Positions 1-8,516 of a stretch of DNA of 47,905 nt are shown here, piece by piece. A program made the translations under genes and the position numbers. The stretch is from CAZEVY01 sp964515555. Its GTDB lineage: Bacteria > Acidobacteriota > Terriglobia > Bryobacterales > Bryobacteraceae. Numbering within the stretch: the stretch's first letter is position 1; each line of letters opens with the position of its first letter. The notes under the pieces are model-generated. The model did not search any database and had not been told where the DNA came from. It was given only the letters and a program-made list of their open reading frames with translations. The stretch spans positions 1 through 47,905 of the forward strand of contig CAZEVY010000032.1 of the NCBI GenBank assembly GCA_964515555.1, in the 5' to 3' direction.

Positions 1-158
1 GCCAGGGCCGCGAGAACGCCCGCCAGTTTCTGCGCGACAACCCCGACATTCGCCAGAAAGTCGACCGCGAGCTGCGCAAGACGCTCGGTCTGATTCGCGA
101 GGAAGCCCCTCCCGCCGCCGAGCCTCCCAAGCCGACAGTCGTCGCCCGCGGGCGGTAA
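1..158 (+). CDS. recA: RecA recombinase, C-terminal end (cut by the window edge)
   Basis: The reading frame that starts at base 3 gives 51 residues and a TAA stop at 156-158. It begins QGRENARQFLRDNPDIRQKV, which matches the C-terminal part of RecA, where a GQGxENA..FL motif opens the last small helical domain. The tail is rich in Pro and Ala and ends ARGR. RecA forms filaments on single-stranded DNA and drives strand exchange and LexA cleavage. Only the end is visible, so neither the Walker motifs nor the promoter can be checked. A 77-bp gap separates it from the next gene. Confidence 0.85.
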   Translation, partial: QGRENARQFLRDNPDIRQKVDRELRKTLGLIREEAPPAAEPPKPTVVARGR

Positions 159-235
159 ACTTTCTTGTGACGCCGGCGCTCGCCGGCGCCCGTCCCATGG
201 GGACGCGAGTACCGTCAGGCATTGGGGAGATTTCC

Positions 236-1918
236 GTGATTAAACGATTTTTCGCCCTGCTCCTGCTCGCCGTTTCTGCGCGAGCCGACCTCACCGTCGA
301 GCAAAAGCTGGCCGACTTCCAGCAGATCGCAACACTCTACGCCAAGCATTATGGGCCCTACGAGTGGAAGCGCATCGCCCGCGACCACAATCTGCTCGAC
401 ATCGGACCCTGGCTCCAGCGCGTCCGCGAGTCCGGAGACGACCTCGATTATCTCGACATCGTCATCGAGTACCTCTCCCGCCTCGACGATGCGCACGTGA
501 CGTTTTCATTTCCGAGCATCTTTTCGGCCTCGCTGCCCCTCGCCGTCGACATATACGACGGGGCCGTGCTGATCGACTCCATCAACCGCGCGCAGCTTCC
601 CACGGCCGCCTTTCCCTTTCAGATCGGCGACGAGCTGGTGGAGCTCGACGGCGTCCCCGCCGAGGAGTGGATCGCGCGCTTCTCCAAGTACGCCGCCTCC
701 GCCAATCCTCGCAGTACCCGGCGCACCGCCGCCGCAAGAATCGTCTCGCGCTCCCAGTCGCGCGTACCGCGCGCGCACGAGGTCGGCGACCGGGCGACGC
801 TGCTGATCCGGCGCGCGTCTACCGGCGAGCTCGAGACCTACCAAATCCCCTGGAACAAGATCGGCACGCCGCTGCTGACGCTCGGCAAGTTTCCGTCGCC
901 GTTCTTCTCGGCACGCACGGCCGCGGCCGGTGACGGCCGGCCCGATCCGGAACCCGATTACATGACGCCGCTGCGGATTCTCGGCAACGCCCGCGTCGAG
1001 GCGGACTTTTTCGGCGTGCTTGGCATCGGCGGCCGCAACCCCGTTTGGGCGCCGCCCCCCGGCTTCACCATTCGGCTCGGGCTCCTCTCGACCGATTTCT
1101 TTCTGTCCGGCGTCTACCAGTCCGAAGGATTTCGCATCGGATTCATCCGCATTCCGAGCTTTTCTCCGCCCGACACGGCGGCGGCCGTCGCGCAGTTCCG
1201 CAACGAGATGATCTTCTTCCAGCAGAATGTCGACGGCCTGGTAATCGACGACATGCGGAATCCCGGCGGCCTGGTCTCCTTCTGCCAGTCGCTGCTCCAG
1301 CTCGTCATGCCGGCCCCGTTCCGCACACTCGGCTTCGAGATTCGCGCGACGGCAACCTGGCACGCGACCATTGCGAGTTCGCTCGCTTCGGCGCGCCTCA
1401 GCAACGCGCCCCAGGGAATCATCGACCAGTACACCATCATTCTGGCCGACATCGAATCGGCCTTACGCGAGAATCGCGGCATGACAGGCCCGCTGCCGCT
1501 CAGCGCCACGTCGCTCGATCTGGTTCCCGCCTTCGGCGCCTACACCAAGCCGCTGATCGTCCTCACCGATGAGTTCTCGGCCTCCGGCGGCGATTTCTTC
1601 CCGGCCGTCATCCAGGACAACGCTCGGGGGCCCATCCTCGGCTATCGCACGATGGGCGCCGGCGGGAGCGTCTTGACTTTCTTCGGCGGATCGTACAGCG
1701 AGGGATCCCCGCGCGTCACGGTGTCGATGATGAACCGCAAGAACCCGATCGTCACCGACGATCACCCCACCGCGCCATTCGTGGAAAACATCGGCGTGCG
1801 GCCCGACATCGCCGAGGATTACATGACGCGAGAGAATCTCGTCAACTCCGGCCGCGATTTCGTCGCGCGGTTCACCGCCGCTATCGTCGCCGAGATTCGC
1901 AAGCAGAGGGGCGAGTAA
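236..1918 (+). CDS. Secreted S41-family (tail-specific-like) peptidase
   Basis: I place the start at GTG 236, not at the upstream in-frame ATG 167. GGGGAG lies just before it (about 224-229), and translation then opens with a clean signal peptide, MIKRFFALLLLAVSARA, followed by D. The mature protein is about 543 residues. The region VIDDMRNPGG and the later TDEFSASGGDFFP (Ser448/Ser450) fit the S41 catalytic core, which in C-terminal processing peptidases uses a Ser-Lys pair. The family's GKxTxGKG segment reads GYRTMGAGGSV here, so the usual Lys is not obvious. It may use a tricorn-like arrangement or be weakly active. Likely role: periplasmic proteolysis. The next gene follows very closely, so co-transcription is likely. 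Confidence 0.8.
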   Translation: MIKRFFALLLLAVSARADLTVEQKLADFQQIATLYAKHYGPYEWKRIARDHNLLDIGPWLQRVRESGDDLDYLDIVIEYLSRLDDAHVTFSFPSIFSASLPLAVDIYDGAVLIDSINRAQLPTAAFPFQIGDELVELDGVPAEEWIARFSKYAASANPRSTRRTAAARIVSRSQSRVPRAHEVGDRATLLIRRASTGELETYQIPWNKIGTPLLTLGKFPSPFFSARTAAAGDGRPDPEPDYMTPLRILGNARVEADFFGVLGIGGRNPVWAPPPGFTIRLGLLSTDFFLSGVYQSEGFRIGFIRIPSFSPPDTAAAVAQFRNEMIFFQQNVDGLVIDDMRNPGGLVSFCQSLLQLVMPAPFRTLGFEIRATATWHATIASSLASARLSNAPQGIIDQYTIILADIESALRENRGMTGPLPLSATSLDLVPAFGAYTKPLIVLTDEFSASGGDFFPAVIQDNARGPILGYRTMGAGGSVLTFFGGSYSEGSPRVTVSMMNRKNPIVTDDHPTAPFVENIGVRPDIAEDYMTRENLVNSGRDFVARFTAAIVAEIRKQRGE

Positions 1919-2000
1919 CACGCGATTCGCCGGCGCCGCGATTCGCATCGCCTGGCGCGATCTGCGCGCCTCGCCGGGACGCGCCGCGGCCGCACTGGCT

Positions 2001-4337
2001 ATGGTGGCGCTCGGCGCCGGAGCCACCTGCGGAGTGCGCGGCCTCTCGGCGGCCTTCGCTTCGCAGATACGCGGCGACGCACGCCAGTGGATCGGCGGCG
2101 ACCTCGCGGTCAACGTCAACGATCCACTAAACGACGACGAGCGCGCCGCAGTCGAGGGGCTGGCGCGCGCCGGCGTGCGGGTCGCGACCCTGGCCTGGTC
2201 GATCGTCGCGGCTTCCTCGGACCGCGCCGCCGATCCGGCCGCGATCGTGGTCAAAGTCGTCGACCCGCGCGTGTACCCCCTGTACGGCGGCTTCGATCTC
2301 GACACAGGCGGTGAGCTGCGCGGGGTCCTCGCGCCCGATGCCGCCGCGGTGTCGCCCGATCTGCTCGAGCGCCTCGGCCTCCGGCCCGGCGACTGGTTCC
2401 GCATCCGCGACGCGCGGTTCCGCGCGGCCGCCGTCGTGAGGCGCGAGCCGGACCGCTGGGCGCACGCGCCCACGCCGTTCCCACGCGTGATTCTCTCGCA
2501 CGAGGCTTTCGAGCGCACCGGCATCGCCCGCGCCGGCAACGTCATGACCCACGCGCTGGTGTTTGCGCTGCCGCCCGGCGCCGATGTCGACGCACTGCGC
2601 CGGCGCGTGGCGGAGATTCTGCCGCACGGCGACATGGTCGACTATCGCCACCCCGAGCCGGTGGTCGCCGGCGGACTCGAGGCCGCCGTCACCTTCCTGC
2701 ACCTCACCGGCTGGCTGGCGCTGGTGCTGGGCAGCGTCGCGGTGGCCGTGACGACGCGCCTGCACCTGGAGCGCCGCCGCGACGACGTGGCGATCCTGAA
2801 GATTCTCGGCGCTCGCCACAGCAGCGTCGCGGCGATCTACGCCATCGAGACCGCGATGCTCGCGCTCGCCGGCGGGGTCGCCGGACTTCCTCTTGGCGGC
2901 CTGGTGCATCGTCTTGGAGTGGAGTCGCTGCGGCGCGACCTGCCCGCGAGCGCCCGGTTTCAATGGCAGTGGAGCATCGCCGGAGAGTCCGTGGCGCTCG
3001 CCGTCCTGCTCTCACTGGCGATGACGATCCCGGCGCTGTCCGTCTTGCCGCGTTACCGCCCGTCGGCCATACTGCGCCGAGATCCTCCGGCGATGCGCGC
3101 GGGCGGCCGCGCGATTCTGGCCGCCATCGCACCGGCGGTCGTGGCAGGCGCCGCCGCCGCGTGGCTCACGGAATCGTGGCGAATCGCAGCGGTCTTCCTG
3201 TTCGGATTGACGGCTGGAGTCTCTCTGCTGTGGACCTCGGCGCGAGTTGTTCCGCGGCTGGCCGCACGAATTCCCACGCGCCGGCCGGCGTGGCGTCACG
3301 GCCTGCGCGGCGTGCGATCGCCCGAGCACCACCCGGAGGCGACGCTGGTCGCGCTCTCGATCGGAGTCATGATGCTGTCGGCGGCCTGGTTCGGCCAGCG
3401 GGCGACCGGCGCGGCCGTCGCGCGTTCGCTCCCGTGGCCCGGCGCCGACCTGGTCGCCTTCTACGCGGCCGCCGAACAGGTCGAAGGGCTCCGCAAGCTG
3501 CTCGGCGAGATCGAGCCGCGCACCGCGGTGCATTCCAGCCCGATCGCCTGGATGCGTGTCGCCACGGCCGCCGGCGCCCGCGTCGACCGGTCGATCCCCG
3601 TGACGTGCGAGAGTTCCGTCCCGCCGGGCGGCCTCGTGCTCTCCACGCTTCGCGCCGCCGAGATGGACGCGAGCAGCGGCGACGCGGTGGAGTTCCAGGC
3701 ACGCACCGGGACGATCCGCGCGCGCGTCACTGCCCTGCGGTCGATGTCCACCTCGGAGAACTTCCTGCGCGGTGCGACCTTGCATTGCGGCGCGCTCTCC
3801 GGGATGAACCTCATTCACCACGCCACCATCCGGCTCAACGGCGGCCGCGTCGAGGAGGCCCGCCGCGCCATCGCCGCGCGATTCCCGGGCGTCGGCCTGG
3901 CGAGTCTCGGTGAGATCGAGGACGCCATCCGCGGCATCGCCGGACGCGCCATGACACTGGTGCGCGCGCTCGGGTGGCTGGTGGTGGCGGCAGGCGCCGC
4001 GATCCTGGCCGCCGTGGTCGCCGCCTCACGCGACGCGCGGGCCCGCGAAATCGCGACTCTCAAGGCGCTCGGCGCGCATCGCCGATGGCTGCTCCACGCC
4101 GCGCTGGTCGAGTTCGGCGCATTTGGCCTGGCCGCCGGCGTGATCGGGACGGCGCTGGGCGCGGCCTTCGCGAGCCTGATGCTCTCGGCGGCGCTGCACC
4201 AGCCGGCGATTGCGTTCGCGATGGGTCCCGCGGCGGCGGCCGTATCCGCCACAGCCGTCATCGCCTCGGCCGCCGGATGGCTGGCCTCGCGCGGGGTCCT
4301 GCGCCGCCGCCCGCTCGAATCGCTTCGCGACGAGTGA
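2001..4337 (+). CDS. FtsX-type ABC transporter permease, two FtsX cores (start uncertain)
   Basis: A 778-residue integral membrane protein with the YbbP/MacB-like layout: large periplasmic regions and two FtsX cores. The first core is around residues 230-360 (RRRDDVAILKILGARHSSV) and the second around 640-770 (REIATLKALGAHRRWLLHAA). In this family the permease works with a LolD/YbbA-type ATPase, often in lipoprotein or lipid export. ATG 2001 is the first conventional start, but the frame is open from 1827. The stretch at 1938-2000 reads AIRIAWRDLRASPGRAAAAL, which looks like the normal N-terminus of the family. No ATG, GTG or TTG occurs between 1827 and 2001, so a rare start (ATT 1941, CTG 1962 or ACG 1920) is possible. 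No LolD-type ATPase is adjacent. Confidence 0.8.
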   Translation: MVALGAGATCGVRGLSAAFASQIRGDARQWIGGDLAVNVNDPLNDDERAAVEGLARAGVRVATLAWSIVAASSDRAADPAAIVVKVVDPRVYPLYGGFDLDTGGELRGVLAPDAAAVSPDLLERLGLRPGDWFRIRDARFRAAAVVRREPDRWAHAPTPFPRVILSHEAFERTGIARAGNVMTHALVFALPPGADVDALRRRVAEILPHGDMVDYRHPEPVVAGGLEAAVTFLHLTGWLALVLGSVAVAVTTRLHLERRRDDVAILKILGARHSSVAAIYAIETAMLALAGGVAGLPLGGLVHRLGVESLRRDLPASARFQWQWSIAGESVALAVLLSLAMTIPALSVLPRYRPSAILRRDPPAMRAGGRAILAAIAPAVVAGAAAAWLTESWRIAAVFLFGLTAGVSLLWTSARVVPRLAARIPTRRPAWRHGLRGVRSPEHHPEATLVALSIGVMMLSAAWFGQRATGAAVARSLPWPGADLVAFYAAAEQVEGLRKLLGEIEPRTAVHSSPIAWMRVATAAGARVDRSIPVTCESSVPPGGLVLSTLRAAEMDASSGDAVEFQARTGTIRARVTALRSMSTSENFLRGATLHCGALSGMNLIHHATIRLNGGRVEEARRAIAARFPGVGLASLGEIEDAIRGIAGRAMTLVRALGWLVVAAGAAILAAVVAASRDARAREIATLKALGAHRRWLLHAALVEFGAFGLAAGVIGTALGAAFASLMLSAALHQPAIAFAMGPAAAAVSATAVIASAAGWLASRGVLRRRPLESLRDE

Positions 4338-4376
4338 CCATCCCTGGCTTCGACGGGAACCTTCGCGCCGGCTCCG

Positions 4377-5156
4377 GTGTCCAATACGCCAATGGTCGAA
4401 CTGCGCGCCTTGACCAAGTACTATTCGGCGATCCCGGCCGTCCAGGACGTGACCTTCACGGCGCGGCCCGGCGAGGTCACCGGATACCTGGGGCCGAACG
4501 GCTCCGGCAAATCGACCACCGTCAAGATGGTCACCGGCCTGATCGAGCCGAGCGGCGGCGAGATCCTCTATCGCGGTCGCGCCATCCGCGACTGGATGCT
4601 CGACTACAAAAAGCTGCTCGGCTACGTGCCCGAGGAGCCGTACCTCTATCCGCATCTCACGGGTTCCGAGTATCTGGAACTGGTCGGCCAGCTGCGCGCG
4701 ATTCCCGAGGCGTCGCTGAGGCGCAAGATCGAGCAGTTCCTCCGCCTGTTCTCGCTCTGGGGCGACCGCTTCACGCCGATCTCGTCCTACTCAAAAGGAA
4801 TGCGGCAGAAGGTGCTCATCTCGGCGGCGCTCATGCACGACCCCGAGATCGTCATCCTCGACGAGCCCTTCTCCGGCCTCGACGTCAACTCGGCCATCGT
4901 CCTGCGCAGCCTCATCCGCGCGCTCGCCGATGCCGGCAAGGTGGTGCTGTTCAGCTCGCACGCGCTGGAGGTGGTCGAGAAGGTGTGCACCACCGTGGTG
5001 ATCCTGCACCGCGGCAAGGTGGTCGCCAACGATTCCATCACCCACCTGCGCGATCTGATGGCGCTGCCGACGCTCGAGGAGATCTTCGCCGAGCTGGTCG
5101 TCGAGCAGGATACCGAGGCCATGACACGCCAGTTCATCGAGGCCATGAAGGCGTGA
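4377..5156 (+). CDS. ABC transporter ATP-binding protein (ABC-2 type exporter)
   Basis: A 259-residue nucleotide-binding subunit. Walker A is GPNGSGKSTT (near residue 41), the signature is SYSKGMRQKV, Walker B is EIVILDEPFSGLD, and the H-loop is in LFSSHALEV. It resembles the CcmA/NatA group that pairs with ABC-2 permeases, not the LolD group. The start is GTG 4377, with ATG 4392 as an alternative; neither has a strong Shine-Dalgarno sequence. Its stop overlaps the next start (GTGA at 5153-5156), so translation of ATPase and permease is probably coupled. The substrate cannot be deduced. Confidence 0.9.
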   Translation: MSNTPMVELRALTKYYSAIPAVQDVTFTARPGEVTGYLGPNGSGKSTTVKMVTGLIEPSGGEILYRGRAIRDWMLDYKKLLGYVPEEPYLYPHLTGSEYLELVGQLRAIPEASLRRKIEQFLRLFSLWGDRFTPISSYSKGMRQKVLISAALMHDPEIVILDEPFSGLDVNSAIVLRSLIRALADAGKVVLFSSHALEVVEKVCTTVVILHRGKVVANDSITHLRDLMALPTLEEIFAELVVEQDTEAMTRQFIEAMKA

Positions 5157-6841
5157 GTCGCCGCCGCGAGTTTCGCGTCCTGTTCCGGCACTTCTCCTTA
5201 CGCTTCGTCGACAACGAGTTGATCGCCGCCCAGGGCGACATCCGCCAGGCGCTGGTGCAGATTGCCGCGGTGCTCGGCGGCGTCGCCGTACTCGCAGGGG
5301 CGCTCATCGGAGTGAAGCGCGCCGACAGCGGCGTCGACCTGACATTCCCCGAGCGCCTGCAACGCTCCTGGAGCGACCAGGAGGTGCTCCTCGCACTGAC
5401 GATGGCGGCCGCCGGCGTCATCGCCGTGTTTCTGTGGGACAACCTCTTTCCCGACCGGCGCGACTGTCTGGCGCTCTCGTCGCTGCCCATTCCGATGAGG
5501 ACGATCTTCGCCGCGAAGACCGCGTCGCTCGTGGCCGTCCTCGGCGGCGCCGTCCTGATGCTGAACGCGTTTTCCGGGCTGATCCTGCCGATCCTGACCA
5601 CGCACCCCGATTCGGGAATCCCCGGCGCGCTCCGGAACATCGCCGTCCACTGGGTGACGACGCTCGGGGCCGGCGCCTTCGTGTTCTTCCTGCTGATGGG
5701 CGTGCAGGGAGTGACGATTCAGGTTTTCGGGCACGGGCTGTTTCGCCGGATTTCAAGCCATCTGCAAGTCGGCGCGTTCTTTCTGGTCATCGCGAGTTTC
5801 TTCCTGGCGCCTCGCGCGGCCCATCCGGCGGCGCTGGCGAATCCCACCTGGCCGATGATGGCGACTCCCTCGATGTGGTTCCTCGGGATTCAACAATTCC
5901 TTCGCGGCAGCGACTGGCCCGTATTCACACGCCTGGCCGCCATCGGCGCAATCGCCTTCGCGGTGACGCTTGTGGTGGTCGCAGCGACCTACGCACTCGG
6001 CTACGCGCGCTACATGCGCAAGACCGTCGAGCAGGCCGACATGACCATGGGGCGCGTACCGCGCCGGCCTGCCTGGGTGACCGGGTGGGCCGCGCCGTTG
6101 CTTCGGCGTCCGCTCGAGCGCGCGCTGTTTCACTTCGTCCAGCGGACAATGGCGCGCAGCCGGCAGCATCGGATGGTGCTGGCGCTCTACGGCGGCATCG
6201 GCCTCGCCTACGTCTTCGACAGCATACAGACGGCGGCGCGAACGGCGCGCGCGCTCGACCGGCCCAACCAGGAGCTGCTTTCCCCGCCCTTGATCGTGCT
6301 GTTCTTTCTTCTTGTGGGCCTGCGCGCGGCGTTCTCGCTTCCCATCGAACTGCGCGCCAACTGGATCTTCCGGATGACGGAGCGCGCCGACCCCGGCGAG
6401 TATGTGTCGGCCGTCCAGAAGGCCATGCTGACTCTCGGCGTCGTGCCCGTCGCCGCGCTGTCCCTCGCCGTCTACGCGCCGATGTGGGGATGGCTCGCCG
6501 CGGCTCGGCAGGCGCTGTTCGTCCTGGCGATCGGGATGCTGCTGATCGAGCTTTTGCTGGCGCGCTTCAACAAGATCCCGTTCACGTGCTCGTACCTGCC
6601 GGGCAAGGCGAATCTGAAGGTGATGCTCGGCGTCTACTGGGCGCTCTTCATGATCGGGTCGTATTGGGTCGTGCACTGGGAGCTTCGGGCGATGCGCGAC
6701 GCCGTTACGTTCGCGGCCGTCTGCTCGTTGTTGTTCACCTGGACAGCGCTGCTGGTGCGCCGCCGGCGCCGCCTGCCCTTCATCTACGAGGAGCGCGAGG
6801 CGCCGCCGCTTGTGGCGCTCGATATCGCGACGCCGCGCTGA
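5153..6841 (+). CDS. ABC-2 type exporter permease
   Basis: 562 residues, with many hydrophobic segments (for example AALVQIAAVLGG-like near residue 30, and GAFVFFLLMG and FFLVIASFFLA in the middle). The gene starts at GTG 5153 within the stop of the ATPase. The same frame is open upstream as far as 3974, but that part runs through the FtsX and ATPase genes in the wrong frame and is not coding. Near residue 100 the sequence LFPDRRDCLALSSLPIP resembles a cytoplasmic loop seen in large ABC-2 permeases of Acidobacteria. With the preceding ATPase it should form a complete exporter of unknown cargo. TGA at 6839 is followed within 31 bp by the fumarase start. Confidence 0.8.
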   Translation: MSRRREFRVLFRHFSLRFVDNELIAAQGDIRQALVQIAAVLGGVAVLAGALIGVKRADSGVDLTFPERLQRSWSDQEVLLALTMAAAGVIAVFLWDNLFPDRRDCLALSSLPIPMRTIFAAKTASLVAVLGGAVLMLNAFSGLILPILTTHPDSGIPGALRNIAVHWVTTLGAGAFVFFLLMGVQGVTIQVFGHGLFRRISSHLQVGAFFLVIASFFLAPRAAHPAALANPTWPMMATPSMWFLGIQQFLRGSDWPVFTRLAAIGAIAFAVTLVVVAATYALGYARYMRKTVEQADMTMGRVPRRPAWVTGWAAPLLRRPLERALFHFVQRTMARSRQHRMVLALYGGIGLAYVFDSIQTAARTARALDRPNQELLSPPLIVLFFLLVGLRAAFSLPIELRANWIFRMTERADPGEYVSAVQKAMLTLGVVPVAALSLAVYAPMWGWLAAARQALFVLAIGMLLIELLLARFNKIPFTCSYLPGKANLKVMLGVYWALFMIGSYWVVHWELRAMRDAVTFAAVCSLLFTWTALLVRRRRRLPFIYEEREAPPLVALDIATPR

Positions 6842-6871
6842 TTGCCGGGCTACCATGGAACGGGAGCGATC

Positions 6872-8392
6872 ATGCAATTCCTTTCCGGCAGTCTTCTCGA
6901 ACTCATCACGCAAACATCGACGAACCTGCCGCCGGACGTGCGCGCCGCCATGGGCGTCGCGGTAGCGGCGGAGACGCCCGGCACGCAGTCGTCGCAGGCG
7001 CTATCCATCATCGCCTCGAACATCGACATGGCGAAGGATGATGAAGGACCCATCTGCCAGGACACCGGCATGCCGACCTTTGTCATCCACACGCCCGTCG
7101 GCGTGAATCAGCTCGCCATCGCGCGCGCCATTCGCGAGGCCGTCGCCGAGGCCACGCGCCGCGGCAAGCTCCGTCCCAACTCGGTCGACTCGCTGACCGG
7201 GAAAAACTCCGGCGATAACCTCGGCGAGGAGACCCCGGTGCTGCACTTCGAACAATGGGAGCAGGACGAAATCGAGGTCAAGCTGATCCTCAAGGGTGGC
7301 GGGTGCGAGAACAAGAACATCCAGTATTCGCTGCCGATGGAGCTCGAACACCTGGGCCGCGCCGACCGCAATCTAGAAGGGGTCCGCAAGTGCATCCTGC
7401 ACGCCGTGTGGCAGGCGCAGGGACAGGGCTGCGCGCCCGGCGCGGTGGGCGTGTGCATCGGCAGCGACCGGGCGCACGGCTACGTGCTCGCCAAGAACCA
7501 GTTGTTCCGCACGCTCGACGACGTGAATCCGCATCCGGATCTCGCCAGGCTCGAAGCGGACATCATGGAGGAAGCCAATCGCATCGGCGTTGGCGCCATG
7601 GGATTCGGAGGCCAGGCGTCGCTCATTGGCTGCAAGATCTGCGCGGCCAATCGCCTCCCGGCGAGCTTCTTCGTATCGGTGGCCTACGACTGCTGGGCCT
7701 TCCGCCGTCTCGGCGTACGCCTCGACGCTTCGAGCGGCGCGATCACCCAGTGGCTCTACCGCGACCCCGATCGTCCCGTCGCGCGCATGGCGGCGACCGA
7801 GGGATTCCCGCTGACCGGCCGCGAGATCGTGCTGACGCCGCCGCTGACCGAGGAGGCGATGCGCGCCTTGCGTGTCGGCGATGTCGTGCTGATCACCGGC
7901 GAGGTCTTCACCGGCCGCGACGCCGTCCACGCGCACCTCATGAAGAATCCGCCGCCGGTCGATCTGCACGGCGCGGTGCTCTATCACTGCGGCCCGGTGA
8001 TGCTCAAGCAGGGCGACGGTTGGGTCACCAAGGCCGCCGGCCCCACCACCAGCATGCGCGAGGAGCCCTATCAGGCCGAGATTATTCGTCGATACGGCGT
8101 TCGCGCCGTGGTCGGCAAGGGCGGCATGGGAGCGAAGACGCTGGCGGCCTTGAAGGAATGCGGCGCGGTGTATCTGAACGGAATCGGCGGCGCGGCGCAG
8201 TATTACGCGCGCGCGGTGGAGAAGGTGAGCGGTGTCGAGCTCCTGGAGTTCGGGATTCCCGAGGCCATGTGGCGGCTGCGCGTGCGCGATTTCCTCGCGA
8301 TCGTGACGATGGACGCCCACGGACGCAGCCTGCACGCCGAGGTGGAGTCGTCGACGGGCGCTTCACTGGCGGAGATGGCGGGGAAGCGGTAG
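6872..8392 (+). CDS. Fumarate hydratase, class I, iron-sulfur type
   Basis: 506 residues. ATG 6872 is preferred over the in-frame TTG 6842 because GGGAG at 6862-6866 lies at a good distance. Class I fumarases interconvert fumarate and malate in the TCA cycle using an oxygen-sensitive 4Fe-4S cluster held by three cysteines. Candidates here are Cys62 (CQDTG), Cys187 (GCAPG) and Cys274 (AYDCW), with spacing like that of known single-chain enzymes. The C-terminal part, from about residue 320, is the beta domain (ITGEVFTGRDAVHAHLMK; TTSMREEPYQAEIIRRYG; VGKGGMGAKT). Alpha and beta domains are fused in one chain, not split as in many anaerobes. Tartrate dehydratase is a paralogous alternative, but fumarase is more likely. 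Confidence 0.9.
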   Translation: MQFLSGSLLELITQTSTNLPPDVRAAMGVAVAAETPGTQSSQALSIIASNIDMAKDDEGPICQDTGMPTFVIHTPVGVNQLAIARAIREAVAEATRRGKLRPNSVDSLTGKNSGDNLGEETPVLHFEQWEQDEIEVKLILKGGGCENKNIQYSLPMELEHLGRADRNLEGVRKCILHAVWQAQGQGCAPGAVGVCIGSDRAHGYVLAKNQLFRTLDDVNPHPDLARLEADIMEEANRIGVGAMGFGGQASLIGCKICAANRLPASFFVSVAYDCWAFRRLGVRLDASSGAITQWLYRDPDRPVARMAATEGFPLTGREIVLTPPLTEEAMRALRVGDVVLITGEVFTGRDAVHAHLMKNPPPVDLHGAVLYHCGPVMLKQGDGWVTKAAGPTTSMREEPYQAEIIRRYGVRAVVGKGGMGAKTLAALKECGAVYLNGIGGAAQYYARAVEKVSGVELLEFGIPEAMWRLRVRDFLAIVTMDAHGRSLHAEVESSTGASLAEMAGKR

Positions 8393-8435
8393 TTCCCGCC
8401 ACGCGCCTTCCGATTGCGGTGGCGAAAGAATCCAT

Positions 8436-8452
8436 GCGGCGCGGGGGGCCGC
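8436..8452 (+). terminator. Weak GC-rich hairpin after the fumarase gene
   Basis: GCGGC (8436-8440) and GCCGC (8448-8452) can pair around a G-rich 7-nt loop, 44 bp after the fumarase stop. There is no T-tract, so it is at best a weak or factor-assisted terminator. The rest of 8393-8490 shows nothing I can name. Confidence 0.25.
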
Positions 8453-8493
8453 CCGCACGCTGCTGCGTCCTTCCCCGCCTTGCAGTAAACTGT

Positions 8494-8515
8494 AGTTAAT
8501 ACCTTTCGGATAACT
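8494..8515. promoter_or_regulatory. Short inverted repeat directly before the metal-transporter start
   Basis: AGTTA (8494-8498) and TAACT (8511-8515) form a 5-bp inverted repeat with a 12-bp spacer in an AT-richer patch. It ends two bases before the ATG at 8517. Its position suits an operator for a metal-responsive repressor, but it does not match the MntR boxes I know from E. coli or B. subtilis. Short arms make chance plausible. Confidence 0.25.
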
Positions 8516-8516
8516 G

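Noticed and set aside
3974..5152. Upstream half of a 955-residue open frame ending at 6841
   Set aside because: It runs through the FtsX and ATPase genes in another frame, and its Arg/Pro-rich translation is typical of shadow frames in GC-rich DNA. Only 5153-6841 is a real permease.
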